Below, in pieces: positions 47,347 to 59,286 of a stretch of DNA of 64,000 nucleotides. Made by a program: the position numbers and the translations under genes. Positions within the stretch are counted from its first letter, which is position 1. Each line of letters begins with the position of its first letter. This DNA comes from Endomychus coccineus. Lineage: Eukaryota > Arthropoda > Insecta > Coleoptera > Endomychidae. The stretch covers positions 101,166,010-101,230,009 of the forward strand of contig OY294067.1 of assembly GCA_958510875.1 (NCBI GenBank), written 5' to 3'. The notes beneath the pieces were generated by a model, which saw only the letters and a program-made list of their open reading frames with translations, had not been told where the DNA came from and searched no databases.

Positions 47347-49980
47347 TTAATCTAGAGCGGTTTCAATACCCTTAATAATGGGCATATTGATTCCCAACTC
47401 ATCATCATTCCTGGAAGTACTTAGCATGTTTACTACAAGCAATTTACTTTTCTGATTTCCTATAATAACGAACTCTGATATTCTTTACCCTTTTTATAAT
47501 TCAGTCTTTCAGTAGTGATCCTAAGTCTAACACCAAGTGGTGGCTAGCCACTAAGATAAAAAGAAATTCTCATGTAATTCTAAGCATTATTTTCTTCCGC
47601 ACGTCAGGCGCATGCTATGTTCCGGGAAACGTTCTGAAGTGTACCTATTTCAAGTACGATTCTGCTGACTACGGTTATCTTCGCCATACGTGTTTACATC
47701 ATCGGTTTGGGGCACAAAGCATTGTATCTCCAGTAAACGTCTTACCTTCATGATGTAGAGTGTGAATTCAATTCGAGGACGTAAAGTCTGAAGTGACCTT
47801 TGATTTGCCATGCTGAGACATTGACCTCAGAAATTTCAGGTATTTATGTAGCCTTAATCAACTTTGCAGCTAAATTAAACGTAGTGCTTGAAATACATAT
47901 GAAAGGTTCAGTTTCACAAGTGTTTGAAGGCATCTCAAAAACTATTCAGAACGAATTGCTAGATGCAATGTTGCAAAATTACAAGCAGGAAATATTAAAA
48001 GATATTAAATCTGCAAATTTCATTGCTTTGGAGGCCGATGAAACTACATACACCTCTAATCATCAGCAAATGGTTGTTAACGTGCTTAACGGACAAATTG
48101 TTGAACGCTTGGTCTTTTGTAAGTCGGGTGGACCTAGCGTTGATATATTAGCAAAAACATTGCTGAATAAATTGCAAACTATTTTAAATTTTCCTTCTGG
48201 GTCTGATAACAATAAACTAGTCACTTAAAGTTACGATAGGGCGTCCGTGATCAGTGGTAGGACAAATGGAGTCCGAGCCATTATCAAAACAACATTTCCA
48301 CATGCACATTATATTCACTGTTACGCTCATCAATTCAATTTTATTATTGAACGAGCGGAGCGACACACTGCAATAAAAAAGTCAAAATTTTCTTTGCAAA
48401 TTTGTAGTCATTTTCAAGCTTTTTTTGCGAACGTCAAAACGAACGGTAATTCTTGATGTAATAGTCAAACGTGGATTATCAAGCAATGTTCCTACATGCT
48501 GCATTTTCAAAAGTCGAACTGTAAAAGACATTATTTGAACACCAGGATTCTTTCAAACAATGCTTAGACAAAATTATCGACAGAGATGGGATGGGTCCAA
48601 TTACTATTAGTGAATAGTCTGGAATTTCTCTACTGGCTGGAAATATTTCATTTCATCATGCCACATATTGAAATATTATTTAATCAGACTCAAATCCGCG
48701 GGATTTACAGTGCTGATCTCCAAAAGGCAATTGAACAATTCCAACAGCAAATTATTGGAATTAGAAATTCTCTTAACAATGACAATCAAGAGCCCAATAA
48801 TGAAGAACCTGCTTGGAAAATTATTTTTTTGATTCTCAAAATTTTAAAACTTATAGACATGCATTTCCACAAGAACATTTTGATGAAACTGTGCAATCTT
48901 ATCCTATGTTGGACAATCTAGAATTAAAAAATGGACTTTCAAGAATTTATGAGCGCGATGACATGTGTGACGTAGGTGGTATTCATAACAGACAACAACC
49001 TAAAAAAGGATTTGACGGAAACATACAAAACTGTTGGATATTATTTGTACAACGCCTATGTCGACAGAAGATTATGAACGATGTTTTTCCATCCTCAAAT
49101 GCATTAAGAGTTCCTTGAGGAGCACAATGTCAGAAGATCGACAGAACGCATTGGTGGTCCTAACAATAGAAAAGAAGTTCGTCCAGTATATCCCGGATTT
49201 TTATAACGAAGTGATAGATGTTTTTTCAGCATGAAAAACAGGGGAATGGATTTTATGCATAAAAAATAGGTAATTTTTTTCTTGCGCCTACCCTCTTTCA
49301 TAACTCACGAGCCGCCACTGCTAACACCCATGAATCCATAGCCTACAAAAATGATTCTGTTATTTTCTCCAGAAACTAAATCATTGACATCAAAATAATT
49401 ACCGTTAGTTCCTTCACTCGTTCTCCTAAACATTTCTTTCGAGTCATCCGGCTCCGCTTCAATCCGCGACAATCCATAATCCGTCAGCCACAACGTTTTC
49501 TGTCCTATTTTGAATAAATAAATGTGGAATAAAATTCTTCGAAAACATTCTGAATTTTGTCCGCCTATTCGACGGCTGATGTATGCCAAATAAATACATA
49601 TTTGCTTTGTAGTCTGAATAAATAACAACTTTTCCCTGAATAAAGAACATTTTTTTTAGAAAAATCACATCTGACTGAATTCAATTCAGTTTTTCTGAGT
49701 CTATCCAAGACATCTATAAGATTGCTATTGTGAACGGTTAAATTGCTTCCAAATACTGTCGAGTGGTCTAAATAAATTAGACAGCTGTCATGATTCAATC
49801 CCGACAGTGTTATTACTATTATTACTATTGAAAATGAGTTTGAACTAATTTTGAAACCCATAGTGTCATCTGAAATTGTCCTATATCGGTGGTGAAAGCT
49901 GTATAAGGGACTGGATTTCTTTTCAATTTCACTTGATAATATCTTTAGAGAAGGTATAAGTGAGAGCCCCTGATGAAGCA
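47347..49980 (-). CDS. Partial gene of unknown function, three exons
   Basis: Three minus-strand segments join in consistent phase: 49980-49676, 49613-49328 and 47474-47347, ending in TAA. The first intron (49675-49614, 62 nt) runs gtcaga...tattcag in phase 0. The second (49327-47475) runs gtgtta...atatcag in phase 1 and contains a hAT copy. Without that copy it would be 59 nt, the usual insect size. The first exon contains NLIDVLDRLRKTELN, the second KTLWLTDYGLSRIEAEPD and NRIIFVGYGFM, and the last exon ends GINMPIIKGIETALD. The beta-strand-like alternation suggests a secreted or propeller-type fold, but I recognise no family. The 5' end is not found. A frame at 51235-50975 ending at a GTAACT donor is a weak candidate. 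No stop or frameshift interrupts the joined exons, so the gene may be intact. Confidence 0.5.
47535..49320 (+). mobile_element. hAT element (ZMYM-like transposase), 8-bp TSD
   Basis: Bounded by perfect 8-bp duplications ctaacacc at 47527-47534 and 49321-49328. The right end reads (complement) cagtggcggctcgtgagtta, the usual end of this hAT group. The left end aagtggtggct is degraded. The transposase remnant has KSANFIALEADETT (first Asp, about 48010-48050), YDRASVISGRTNGVRAIIK and HAHYIHCYAHQFNFIIE (48230-48350). The hAT dimerisation block is DYERCFSILKCIKSS with MSEDRQNALVVL (about 49060-49170). Frameshifts and a stop (48228) make it dead, and the zinc-finger start is missing. It sits exactly over the 5' splice site of the minus-strand gene. 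Confidence 0.93.
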
Positions 49981-49984
49981 TCTA

Positions 49985-51200
49985 AAATCTGGCGTTCGAC
50001 GAGCAGCATGCAAAACCGAATTTTATTACACGGGTTACTATACGTCTAGCGCGCGGGAGGTGAAACATGTATAAAAAATAAAAAGGAAATCTTGAAATTT
50101 TACAGTTAGATTCATGTTGCGTTTCCAATGTATGTACATATATTGATACTGGAGGGTGTTTCATTTTAGGGTGTTAACTTTTAGCTTTTGGAAAAGCTAG
50201 AATACGTTTAAAGAAAGATGGACCTGTCTAAAGGATGTAAGACATTCTTTATATTTATTTCCTATATTACAACTTGATTTCCCAATTCAAAGTTATCACA
50301 CTCTGACTCTCTTACTCTGACTTGGTTTAATGAACATAAAGAAGCTTCAGAATTTCAAAATATGTTCCACGTTTGCAGATCATCAATAATAATAATTTTC
50401 CTGAAATAGAAATAAGAAGCAATCACTTTTATGATATCACAAAATGATAAATTATCATAAAGTAACGGCTTCCACCATAGAATCACTCTTATCCTTATCC
50501 AAATTAATGTTAAAGTACTGAAAACCTTTCAACTAACAACATGAGAGTTTACTCTGATCTTGTAATTATATTTTATTACTTCCCTTAGCGTAGGTTCAAA
50601 ACTCTAAGCGGAACGTTATCGAAAGTTAGGTTTCCAAATTTTTATATCTTTTTGGGAAAACCAGATTATATTGTTATTTGAAAGTTTGTTTTTGTGATCG
50701 ATTGATTTTGTTGCCCTAGTATCAATGCAGGAAACTCAAAGCGCAAACTTCATCGCAGGTTAGTCTGTTGAATATTCATATATTTTTTGGAACACTAGAT
50801 TAGCGGGTTATTTGTATGTTTGTTTTGTAATTGATGAATTTCCCTTCTTGTCCTTGTACACATGGTATACTATACACTTCTACTTCTTGTACACAAGCAT
50901 GGCATGGATTTCAGCTACGCCACGTAGCGTTTTGTTTTATTGGAAAAAATTATTAAACCATGAAAGAGTATACACTATGGAGTTACTTGTCTATTTACAA
51001 CATAGATAACTCTACTCCGTAGAACGAAATGTTCCGTGTTAGGTAAAGAAACCGCGATAAGAGCGCCGCGCGCGGAATGGAAGCCTACTACTCGAATCAA
51101 GTTACACAGCACATAACCGCAAATTTTGTTTTCTAACAATTCAAGTAGGAAATGAAAGTCCATAGTTTTTACCAATAGTTTTTTTCCAAGAACAGAGTTA
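49985..51200. other. Spacer, possible upstream exon
   Basis: A minus-strand frame at 51235-50975 (contains LLELLENKICGYVL and ends before a GTAACT) could be an exon of the 47347-49980 gene. There is no direct support. Otherwise nothing. Confidence 0.25.
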
Positions 51201-51204
51201 GAAC

Positions 51205-51500
51205 AGAAATATATAAAATATACATATGAATACAATTTAACATCAAAAACAATAGAAATGACTCAACAGACAGTCAGCCAAGGTAATTTTCAGGATTTTG
51301 GTGTGAAACTAAGCTAATGTTTTCAGTAGTTTTTCGATGTTGGAATTCAACGTGTTAAAAAAGAAATACATAAAATATACATACGAATACAATTAAATAT
51401 CGAGACTAATTACAGTGGCTTAAAACAAAAATACATAAAAATACATTTTATCGAGACTAATTACAATGGGTTGAAATAAAAATACATAAAATATACAAAT
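51205..51500. repeat. Degenerate short tandem units
   Basis: aatacataaaatatac-type units recur at about 51207, 51365, 51430 and 51481, and tatcgagactaattacaatgg occurs twice (about 51400 and 51450). They lie just outside the P-like element. Confidence 0.6.
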
Positions 51501-51511
51501 TATGTTCTCAT

Positions 51512-53146
51512 CAACTCGCAGTCGTACGCTTCTTGGCCTTTAAATAAGTTTCTTTAGCTTGTTGGTATAATGAAGAACAGTGGTGGTAGAATTCTATTAT
51601 CTTTTCCTGTTATAATGTTGTTCGCTCCATTAAAATGATTCAATATTACAAGCCGGCAAAAATGTCCAATAACAGAATTCTCCAACATTTTTGAAAGTTC
51701 ACTATTAATGAATTCGAAATTCACTGATATGATACTTTAATAATGTTTGTTACTTTTTCCAAAATATTTTTAGTGTGGGCAATTTTGGATAGCATGAATA
51801 CCAGAATATTATAGCACATTACCAAATTTTTTATGAATTCAAAATTGCAGTACTTTAGCCTTCCAACTTTTTGTCCAACATATTCCCTAGATCTAATTAA
51901 CAAGTTAAAATCGTCATTTTCCCTTTCTCTTCTTAATACATTGTATTTACAAACTATACAATTATAGGCGGTTTCAGTTTTCATTTTTACTATATATCTT
52001 GCTACATATGACAGTGATGCAGGTTCCAAAGGTCTTAAAATTTTAAAATGCTTGGGTAAGTGAAATGATGGTTCTTCCAAAGTTTCCACTTGTGGTTCAC
52101 TGATGAATCCCTGTAAGAAATAAGATTATTGATGATTAAAACTGATAGAAATAATTTTGATCCAATTTTTATAACATATATTGTAAAATACACACCTGAC
52201 CAATGAACTGCTGAAGTGTTACAAGTATACCACTTCTGTCTTCTTCACAATTTGCTCCAATAGAATGCTTCGATACCGAAATGTTTACTAGCAAAGATTT
52301 ATAAGATGGTTCAAATGCTTTACATGTTGGCTTGATAAATCTGTGGCCTCTCTGCCTAATTCACCAAAAAAAATTTTCAAGGGGATCTTGATTAATATTT
52401 TTCAGTTTTAAGAATCGCAATTGCTTCATTGTTACTCGTACTTGAAAATATATTGGACTGCTTTGGTTCTACTTCTACTGTATCTTCAACAGAAATTGAG
52501 TTGATCTTGCCTGATTCAATATGATTTCTGATTCCATTTGGCAAATCGCGTTCTTCACATAAGAAACAATCATTAACCTGAGTTGGCAGAAAAAGCGTCG
52601 GGACCGCATCTTTCTTCAAAGCATCATTTGGTCCAATAAATTCTGGTGAAAAATGTCTTGAGCACATCCGGTAATTGGTGTATATTTTTTCGGGAGTATA
52701 CTTCAGATTCACAAACTTCAGTCATACGTTCAGTAAGCCCATATCGAATTTTGGGATTAGGAAATCTGTAGCGTTTATGGTTCTGAAGTGGCTGACAATT
52801 GCGTATAGCACAACCGTGTTTTCCCATGATAAATATTATGCAAAAATAATATTCTAGAACTAACTTATATGATAGGAAGCAGCAAGTCGCATGGAAATAA
52901 AATCCACAAATGAATTTAAAATGGATACTATTGAACAACAATAATAATCGCATGCGCATTATAATTTCTATCAATTTCGGACGCTTGACGTGCCCTCCCG
53001 TGTTTTGGAAGCGAAATACTTTCGCCGGCCATTACAGTTTTGGTCCCTACCATAAGACATTTTATTCTACGGTAGTAGTTATCTATGATTTGCAGGTTTT
53101 GCTACATACTACGATATCCCTGTATCTACAATACGACTGCGAGTTG
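51512..53146 (-). mobile_element. P-like THAP transposon, internally deleted
   Basis: On the minus strand the coding start (ATG 52827) opens a THAP domain: CAIRNCQPLQNHKRYRFPNP, then after a frame change NLKYTPEKIYTNYRMCSRHF, with the Cys/His ligands. The frame runs to about 52400, then joins INQDPLENFF, a last-catalytic-Glu region of P-type transposases, with KSLLVNISVSKHS and GANCEED following. An intron at 52195-52111 (85 nt, GTGTGT...TTACAG) separates the C-terminal exon (52089-51721) with LEPASLSYVARYIV. The THAP-side and catalytic-end sequences meet with the whole middle missing, so there is a large internal deletion. The 15-bp inverted pair at 51512-51526 and 53132-53146 may be its ends, but no 8-bp duplication was seen. 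Confidence 0.82.
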
Positions 53147-53149
53147 TAC

Positions 53150-53800
53150 TTGCGTGCTGGTTATGGAGTTCGAGGGTGGCGATTAATGGCAGACACTTGT
53201 TGGTTTTTCCAGACAAATTTGTATTACATATTTGTTTAACTTATAATTTGACTCAACGATTCCATAGAAGAGACGACACAGGTAATCTCGGCTTGAAAAC
53301 TAGGAACCCTTCGCCCGCTACACGTACATGAGCTCCGCGCGCAACAATTCATGAAATAGATTCTTCTGGCACTAAAGGCAAAGGTGCCGACTTCTGAAGC
53401 AGATGGCTCAATACTACCATTGTCAAGAATTTTATTCACTTACTTTTCAATTTCTGCGTGCATATGGGAGTCGATACGGTTTATTGTACTCAGTTGAAAT
53501 ATCGTCACAGTTACCTGAGGGCGTAGCCCGGTGGTCGGTGATATTCCGGTCGATACATCGATGCCAGCCAAATTTGGCCAATTTATCGGCCACTTCTTTA
53601 GTTTTCTCATTAGTGTGTGGGTGCCCATACTAGATGAAATTTGGTCCTTCTGGCTAATTCATCCATCATCCATCTCCTGGTTCAAGCCATATAATTGTAA
53701 TACTTTCGGTCATACATGTTGCAGCTATACCATCCACACTTATTTTTTTCATCATTCACATACACTTTCGCATTTTCATCCAAATATAACACTAATCGAA
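53150..53800 (-). other. Possible RNase H scrap
   Basis: The minus strand near 53610 reads NEKTKEVADKLAKFG, like the end of a non-LTR RNase H, with no other supporting block. The rest is unassigned. Confidence 0.3.
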
Positions 53801-53809
53801 GCATATATA

Positions 53810-55260
53810 AATTCTCGGGAAATAGGTCACATTAAACCATATATTTTCGTCTTTACGTACGTTTAGGTCTCACGACCATCATCAGAAGACTTATTATTTC
53901 AATAACCTGATTATTTAAAACTAATTGTATTAACACAAAGCGTCCTTATCGCACCAATTTCATTCAAAATGCCAACGTCGCCGAAACGAACAGAAACACG
54001 AAATCGAAATTGTAAAACACAACAATATTGTAAGTATTATATATCAAGAATCCACTGCTAAGTAGATCTCTCAAAAAATACGACTACATGTCGTCAAGGT
54101 CTAAGAACGACTAACAAACAAGATGAATTCAAGTATTTACTTTCGAACCAGATGCCATGATTTATTGGGTAATAAAAGGTCTGGCCACTTATGTCATTCT
54201 ACCCAAATATACTTTCAACATTATAGGACGCATGTAGGAATTTGCAAGAATATTAATTAATTAAGTTTGTATAAATATGACTTAGGGTTTGCACATCACT
54301 CCTATGATCAACAGATTTGGGGTTAGGTTTTATGTAAATCATCTCCAGAATAGATCTTTCATAATAATTGGTTTCCTTAGTTAAAATATTAACATTCTTG
54401 TAATCGAATTGATGGTTATAATCTAAGCAATGTTAAGTTTTTATTCCTTATGGCCATACATTCTTTTTTGTAAATATTGTTTAGAGATTCCAGTATAATT
54501 CCCATCACAATCTAAACAATTCAATTTGTATACTGTGTGGGTTTGTTCATCTTTAGGTTTCCGGAATGTATGGTAAAGTTATATTATTGTCTGTATTACC
54601 TTTTTATTTTAGTTTTATATGACGATCCATTATAGATTTTGTTTATTCTCTCTTTAATGATAGGATTGAAGAATGTTTGCGGGTAGCCATTCAATTCCAG
54701 CGTATCACGAAGTTTTTATTTCTCCATCTGCATCATGCCTAATGTTCATATCTGAGAAATTCATGTTTTTGTTCACTTCTATTTCACAAGTAAATTGAAG
54801 TTTACAGTGGAGATTATTTATTAATCACGTACTGAATTTTATCATTGGGAACACACATAAGGCAATCATCTACATACCGTTTAAAAAACACGGACTGAAA
54901 ATCTAATGAACTTATAACAGATTCCTCTAGGCATTCCTTAACGAGGTTAGCAATGGTAGCAGAAATAGGAGATTCCATTGCTGTGCCGAATATTTGTCCA
55001 AAATATTGTTCACCTTCACCTTACTGAAAATAAGTGTATTCTAAACAAAACTTTACAGCATTTATAAATCCCGATTGAAGCACTTATGTCTAATAAAAGC
55101 AGTCTCAATAATCTACTTCCATTCCTTAATCCAATGAAGTGCAACCCATGCATCCTGAAACTAAAGTGGAGAGAGGATATCCCATAATACATAAAAAGCT
55201 CGATAACTCCCAAATACATTCATTAACCAATTTTAGCGAACATGTTCTTGTTTTATAGTT
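53810..55260 (-). mobile_element. Penelope-like element with RT and GIY-YIG remnants
   Basis: The minus strand shows FGQIFGTAMESPISATIANL and KRYVDDCLMCVPNDKIQ (PLE RT with its YVDD-type active site, about 54985-54820). A degraded thumb region follows, then IQIELFRL-like and CDGNYTGISKQYLQKRMYGH sequence in frame-shifted pieces. This is the GIY-YIG endonuclease region (about 54570-54440). The terminal part (54400-53810) matches the tandem blocks at 43385-45080. 53861-53885 holds a hammerhead-like motif. Multiple stops. PLEs reverse-transcribe RNA and cut DNA with the GIY-YIG domain. Confidence 0.8.
53861..53885 (-). ncRNA. Hammerhead-like motif
   Basis: Complement: ctgatga, t, ggtc, gtga, gacc, taaac. 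The CUGAUGA half is intact, the 4-bp stem is closed by a GTGA tetraloop, and the last half reads TAAA instead of GAAA. A diverged partner lies at 43461-43480. Confidence 0.4.
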
Positions 55261-55264
55261 ATGC

Positions 55265-57685
55265 CGAACAGATCATCGCTTTAGGAGGCTCAATTTTCAA
55301 AGACAAGGCTATGTTGTTCATTTCACTATATCATTATTGGTTATAAACAGAAATACTTCTCAGGAAATATTGTTTTTAATGTAATATAAGTACAATATTG
55401 TATGTGCTTGCTTACGTTGAAGCGTTGATTGAAATTCAATCAACGGTTGGAGCTTATCCTGGAATTTCAGGAGAAGGATGTAGAAAGAGATCTCTATTGT
55501 TGGAAAAGGTCTCAAAAAAAGAGTACATGCATATCATGCTGAACTTCATCTGACGCTGACAGCACTTGATTTTGACCGAAGGTAAGATTTCTGACGTTGC
55601 TTTAATTCACTCACGTACTAACGCTGTAACTTCAATAATAAAGTAAAATCAATCAATTTCAAGAAACTTTCAATAACCGGACAACCTTTTATCCCCAAAA
55701 ATATATGAAAATTAAAAAAACGTACCCAAGAAAAATCCAACTAACCTGCGACGACCTTGCCGCTCGGAGTTACGAACCTAATCTATCGGAAGTAATAAAA
55801 TAGGCGGCTGGTCCAAACGCCCCTGGTGGAATTGCCGATGCAGGTTCAACATTTGTTATATCAACTGTTAAGTTGGCAATGTTGGTACATGATCAAATTA
55901 GCCAAACATTTCTGCCATTGGATGCATAGAATGACTAGAGGAGATTCAAATTTTTTGAAAGGTTAGATGAACAATTACTGGAGGTGAATTGTTGTTCCTA
56001 TATTTGGAGAAACCCTTGCCACTTCTCTTGGAGGAAGTAAGCGCAAGCAACTCCTCGTACCGGCAACAATTCAAACATCTGCCTGTTGTTGTGACTACGT
56101 ACGAATGAAAAAGGTTCATCCACATGTACACCAAGAGATGCGTGATATCCCCAATAATTTTTCAAAAATATTTCCAAACTGTTGAAATGGTTCAGAGCTT
56201 TGAGCGCTCATGTTTGTCCTTCCAGAGCTATCCAATGGAATTAACAATAGGCAGGTCAATTATCTGATGTAGTTTATATCTCGCTTATTCCCCCTATATT
56301 CTGAAAACGTGGTAACCCATTCTGGTCATGGAACATCGTACAGGACGTGAATTTATATTGTACGGATCCGGAATAACAAAAATGGGTTAAGAAATCAAGT
56401 AAGGAATATCGTATATCCTCGTGAAGGATACATAGTAAGGCTTTCATATCATGAGCTCCTGTACCATAGAGTTTGTTAAAGACAAAATTTCTGCAGCTAT
56501 TTATTCATCGTCTCAAGAACACCTAGCTCCCTTTGAAAGGATACATTTTCAGTCTGCCTCTTCCATTGTCACTTATAGTGATTCCATCATATTGTGGTCA
56601 TTGCCTCCCCCGAGATTGGTTCACAGCGATAATTACTGGGATATTCATTGAGATTGCCAAATTTGATCAAGACAACTATCAGCAAATCAGCCGATGTAGT
56701 CAAGCTCATGGCATCCATTATCTGCAGGGACAATTCTCCTTGAAAATTGCATTTTGGTCGAGAATCGACAAGGTTTCTTGTAAGGACGTTCTGAGAACCT
56801 GTTGATGATTAAGACTAAATCAGCGGATAGAAATGATCCAATAGACATCAATTATCAAGACTGTCCAAGGGTTTTGGCCGAGAGCCAAACCATCGAAAAA
56901 AACGTTGTGCATGATATGCAAATGTTTCGATTTCATTACTCCAGCCATGGCAAAAACTCTATACACGACAATATATTCGACCTATAGTCGAGTAAACTGG
57001 AACTGCGATCTCATTAGGGATAGAAATATGTAGGCGGTCAAGCGCCGTGCCACTCAACTTCCGTATTGTATAATTAAGCTTAGTTATGAAGATACGTTGA
57101 GTATTATGGAAATACACCCGTTCATGGAGCTGCGTCTGCGGTGCGATCTCATTTTATACATACAGTTTCAAGCCATGGCTCCTCCAGTTCGCTCGTAATC
57201 TTTACATTGAATACTGATTTGCGATTCAGGTCATGGGAAAAATCAAGTTTGTGATCGCCTGTTAGCATGGATTCATCACAGATAAAGTCTTTGAGGAATG
57301 TAATGCTCTGCAAGATGACGTTGAATGTTTTCCATCGATTAACTGTATCGCAAATTGGTTTGACTTATCTCGGTAACTTGATAAGTAAGTGATGAAGTTA
57401 ATTTTTTTTTATGTCAAACTGGTGAAATCAATTTTACTTTTAGTTTTCAATCCTCACACTGTATTGTTTTGAAGGAATCATACAATTATCCTCAGTCTTT
57501 GTGTGCATTGTAATGATGATAATAATATTTATATCATTATAAATCACCTTTCTGATAATCCCGGAAGGGTTTATGGTCCACAATATTCTTCAAGATACTT
57601 CACTTATTTGAGAAATTGTAGGGGCATAGACGGTTCAAGAATGTTGATTGTATTGTGCATGATGAAATCATGGCTTTGTTGGAGC
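55265..57685. other. Unassigned stretch
   Basis: Frames such as 56451-56987 (plus) have no recognised motif. A palindrome cgttgattgaaattcaatcaacg is at 55423-55445. Nothing else is supported. Confidence 0.4.
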
Positions 57686-57689
57686 TGAA

Positions 57690-58620
57690 ATATTTCTTAA
57701 GGTAGACGAAAGCCTCCCAAGACAATGAAGTTTTGTCACTACTAGATGGGCATGGTTGTCACATGACGATGAGAGCTATAGAGCTTGCAAAGGCGAATGG
57801 TATTGTTATCGTCTGTTCCCCGGCCCAATGCAGTCACTATGTTCAATCTTTGGACGTTGGATTCTTTCGACTACTTCATACTTATTATGGCCGAAAAAGC
57901 CAATTATGATTGCGACAACATTCAGGGAAAATAGTAAAAATTTTAAAAAGTCACTCTGCTCAACCAAGTTCATTTAAAAGTGAAGCCTTTTGAAGCAATA
58001 AAATGCTTTAAAAAATGGAGTGCACCCCTCCAAATCGGATGTATTTGGGGATTGAATGTTTTTACCGTCATTAACAACCGACAAGTTCGAACGACCAAAG
58101 CGAGGAACATGTAACTCATCACAGCAATTAGAAAATGGCCAGCAACCAGAAGCAATAAGTATTGACTCATCATCAATTCAATAAGAGGAACACGAAGATT
58201 AACTACGACTATCAAAAACTGACCAGCAGCCAGTATTATCAAGTATTGACTCATCATAAACAGTCCTCGACATTTCCGTAAAAGATATTTGTCCTCTATA
58301 TTTAGCTTCAGTGATTGAAATCCAAAAAAGAGGGAAAAAAACATGGAAAACAAGATCGTTGATTTCGACAACTCTAATAGCAAGGAAATTGCAGCGAAAG
58401 AGGAGGCCAAAATAAGAAATCAGGTTTTTGAAGAATCAATGGAAGAAGATGACCCAACGATGTCGCTTGCCTTTATTTCAATGCACTTTATCTGCATTCT
58501 CAGTACAGACAAAAATGATTTTTGTTGTCAAAAATGTTGCTGCTGGTGTCATGCTGAATGTGTTGACATAGGCAATTGCTAGAAATTTCTTGTATGTAAA
58601 TTATGTTCTTAAGAAGAGCT
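57690..58620 (+). mobile_element. pogo-like (DDE_1) transposase with PHD-like finger
   Basis: The plus strand reads LSLLDGHGCHMTMRAIELAK (second catalytic Asp, about 57735-57795), NGIVIVCSPAQCSHYVQSLD (third Asp) and VGFFRLLHTYYGRK. A C-terminal FKKWSAP...GIECF region follows (57995-58060), in shifting frames. After a Gln/Ser-rich spacer comes a Glu-rich piece and DFCCQKCCCWCHAECVD (about 58520-58570). That is a C-x2-C ... H-x2-C arrangement, the PHD-like finger that some insect pogo/jerky-type transposases carry. Stops throughout. The N-terminal HTH and first Asp were not found. Confidence 0.78.
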
Positions 58621-58639
58621 AGCTATTCTTCAGGTTTTC

Positions 58640-59280
58640 ATTTATATTACGTTTATTTTCATTCGTACACAAAATTATTTCAGTAAAAATTGCTCTCTTT
58701 ATGACCTTTATATAATTTTTAACATTGTTTCAATTCAGTCAGAATAATCGTTCTATATTCAAATATTTGGGATGATGCTAAACATTCATTTTTTTTTGAA
58801 CGACGTATCCATCATAGGCACAGTAATGGGCTCTAATTGGGATACAAGTAAGTGTCTATGATGATCAGATGTAGAAGTTTTTAGAAAGCCGCACAATTGA
58901 AACATGTATTTTCTATTACTAAAAAAATCGACACCTTAAAACTGCATATTATAAGGAAATTGCACATTCCCATAGCAACACATGATAAATATATCATTGG
59001 AAAAAAATTGAGATTATATTAAGGTAAAAATTTTTGATAGAGATTTTCTATCTATCGAAACGTGAAGCACAATTCTTATTTCATTCAAAGTAATAATATA
59101 GAACCAAAATATGGAGAAAGAAGGAATTCTATTCAATATAAGAATAACAAGATGAATAAACGTAAAAATTTAACGATATTATGTGGGATTCAAAGGATGT
59201 TGATCCTTAAGTCTAGTTCGGTGTGTTGACCAATTGGTCCCATCAAAGTTTTACATTTTTTGAATATAAATCTTGAAGGA
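58640..59280. other. AT-rich stretch, nothing recognised
   Basis: No supported feature. Confidence 0.4.
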
Positions 59281-59286
59281 TAGATC

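Noticed and set aside
51512..53146. Firm ends of the P-like element
   Set aside because: The 15-bp inverted pair has no matching 8-bp flanks (gttctcat versus tacttgcg), so the ends remain tentative.
53440..53639. Complete RNase H element
   Set aside because: Only one short block (VADKLAKFG) fits, with no neighbouring RT or tail.
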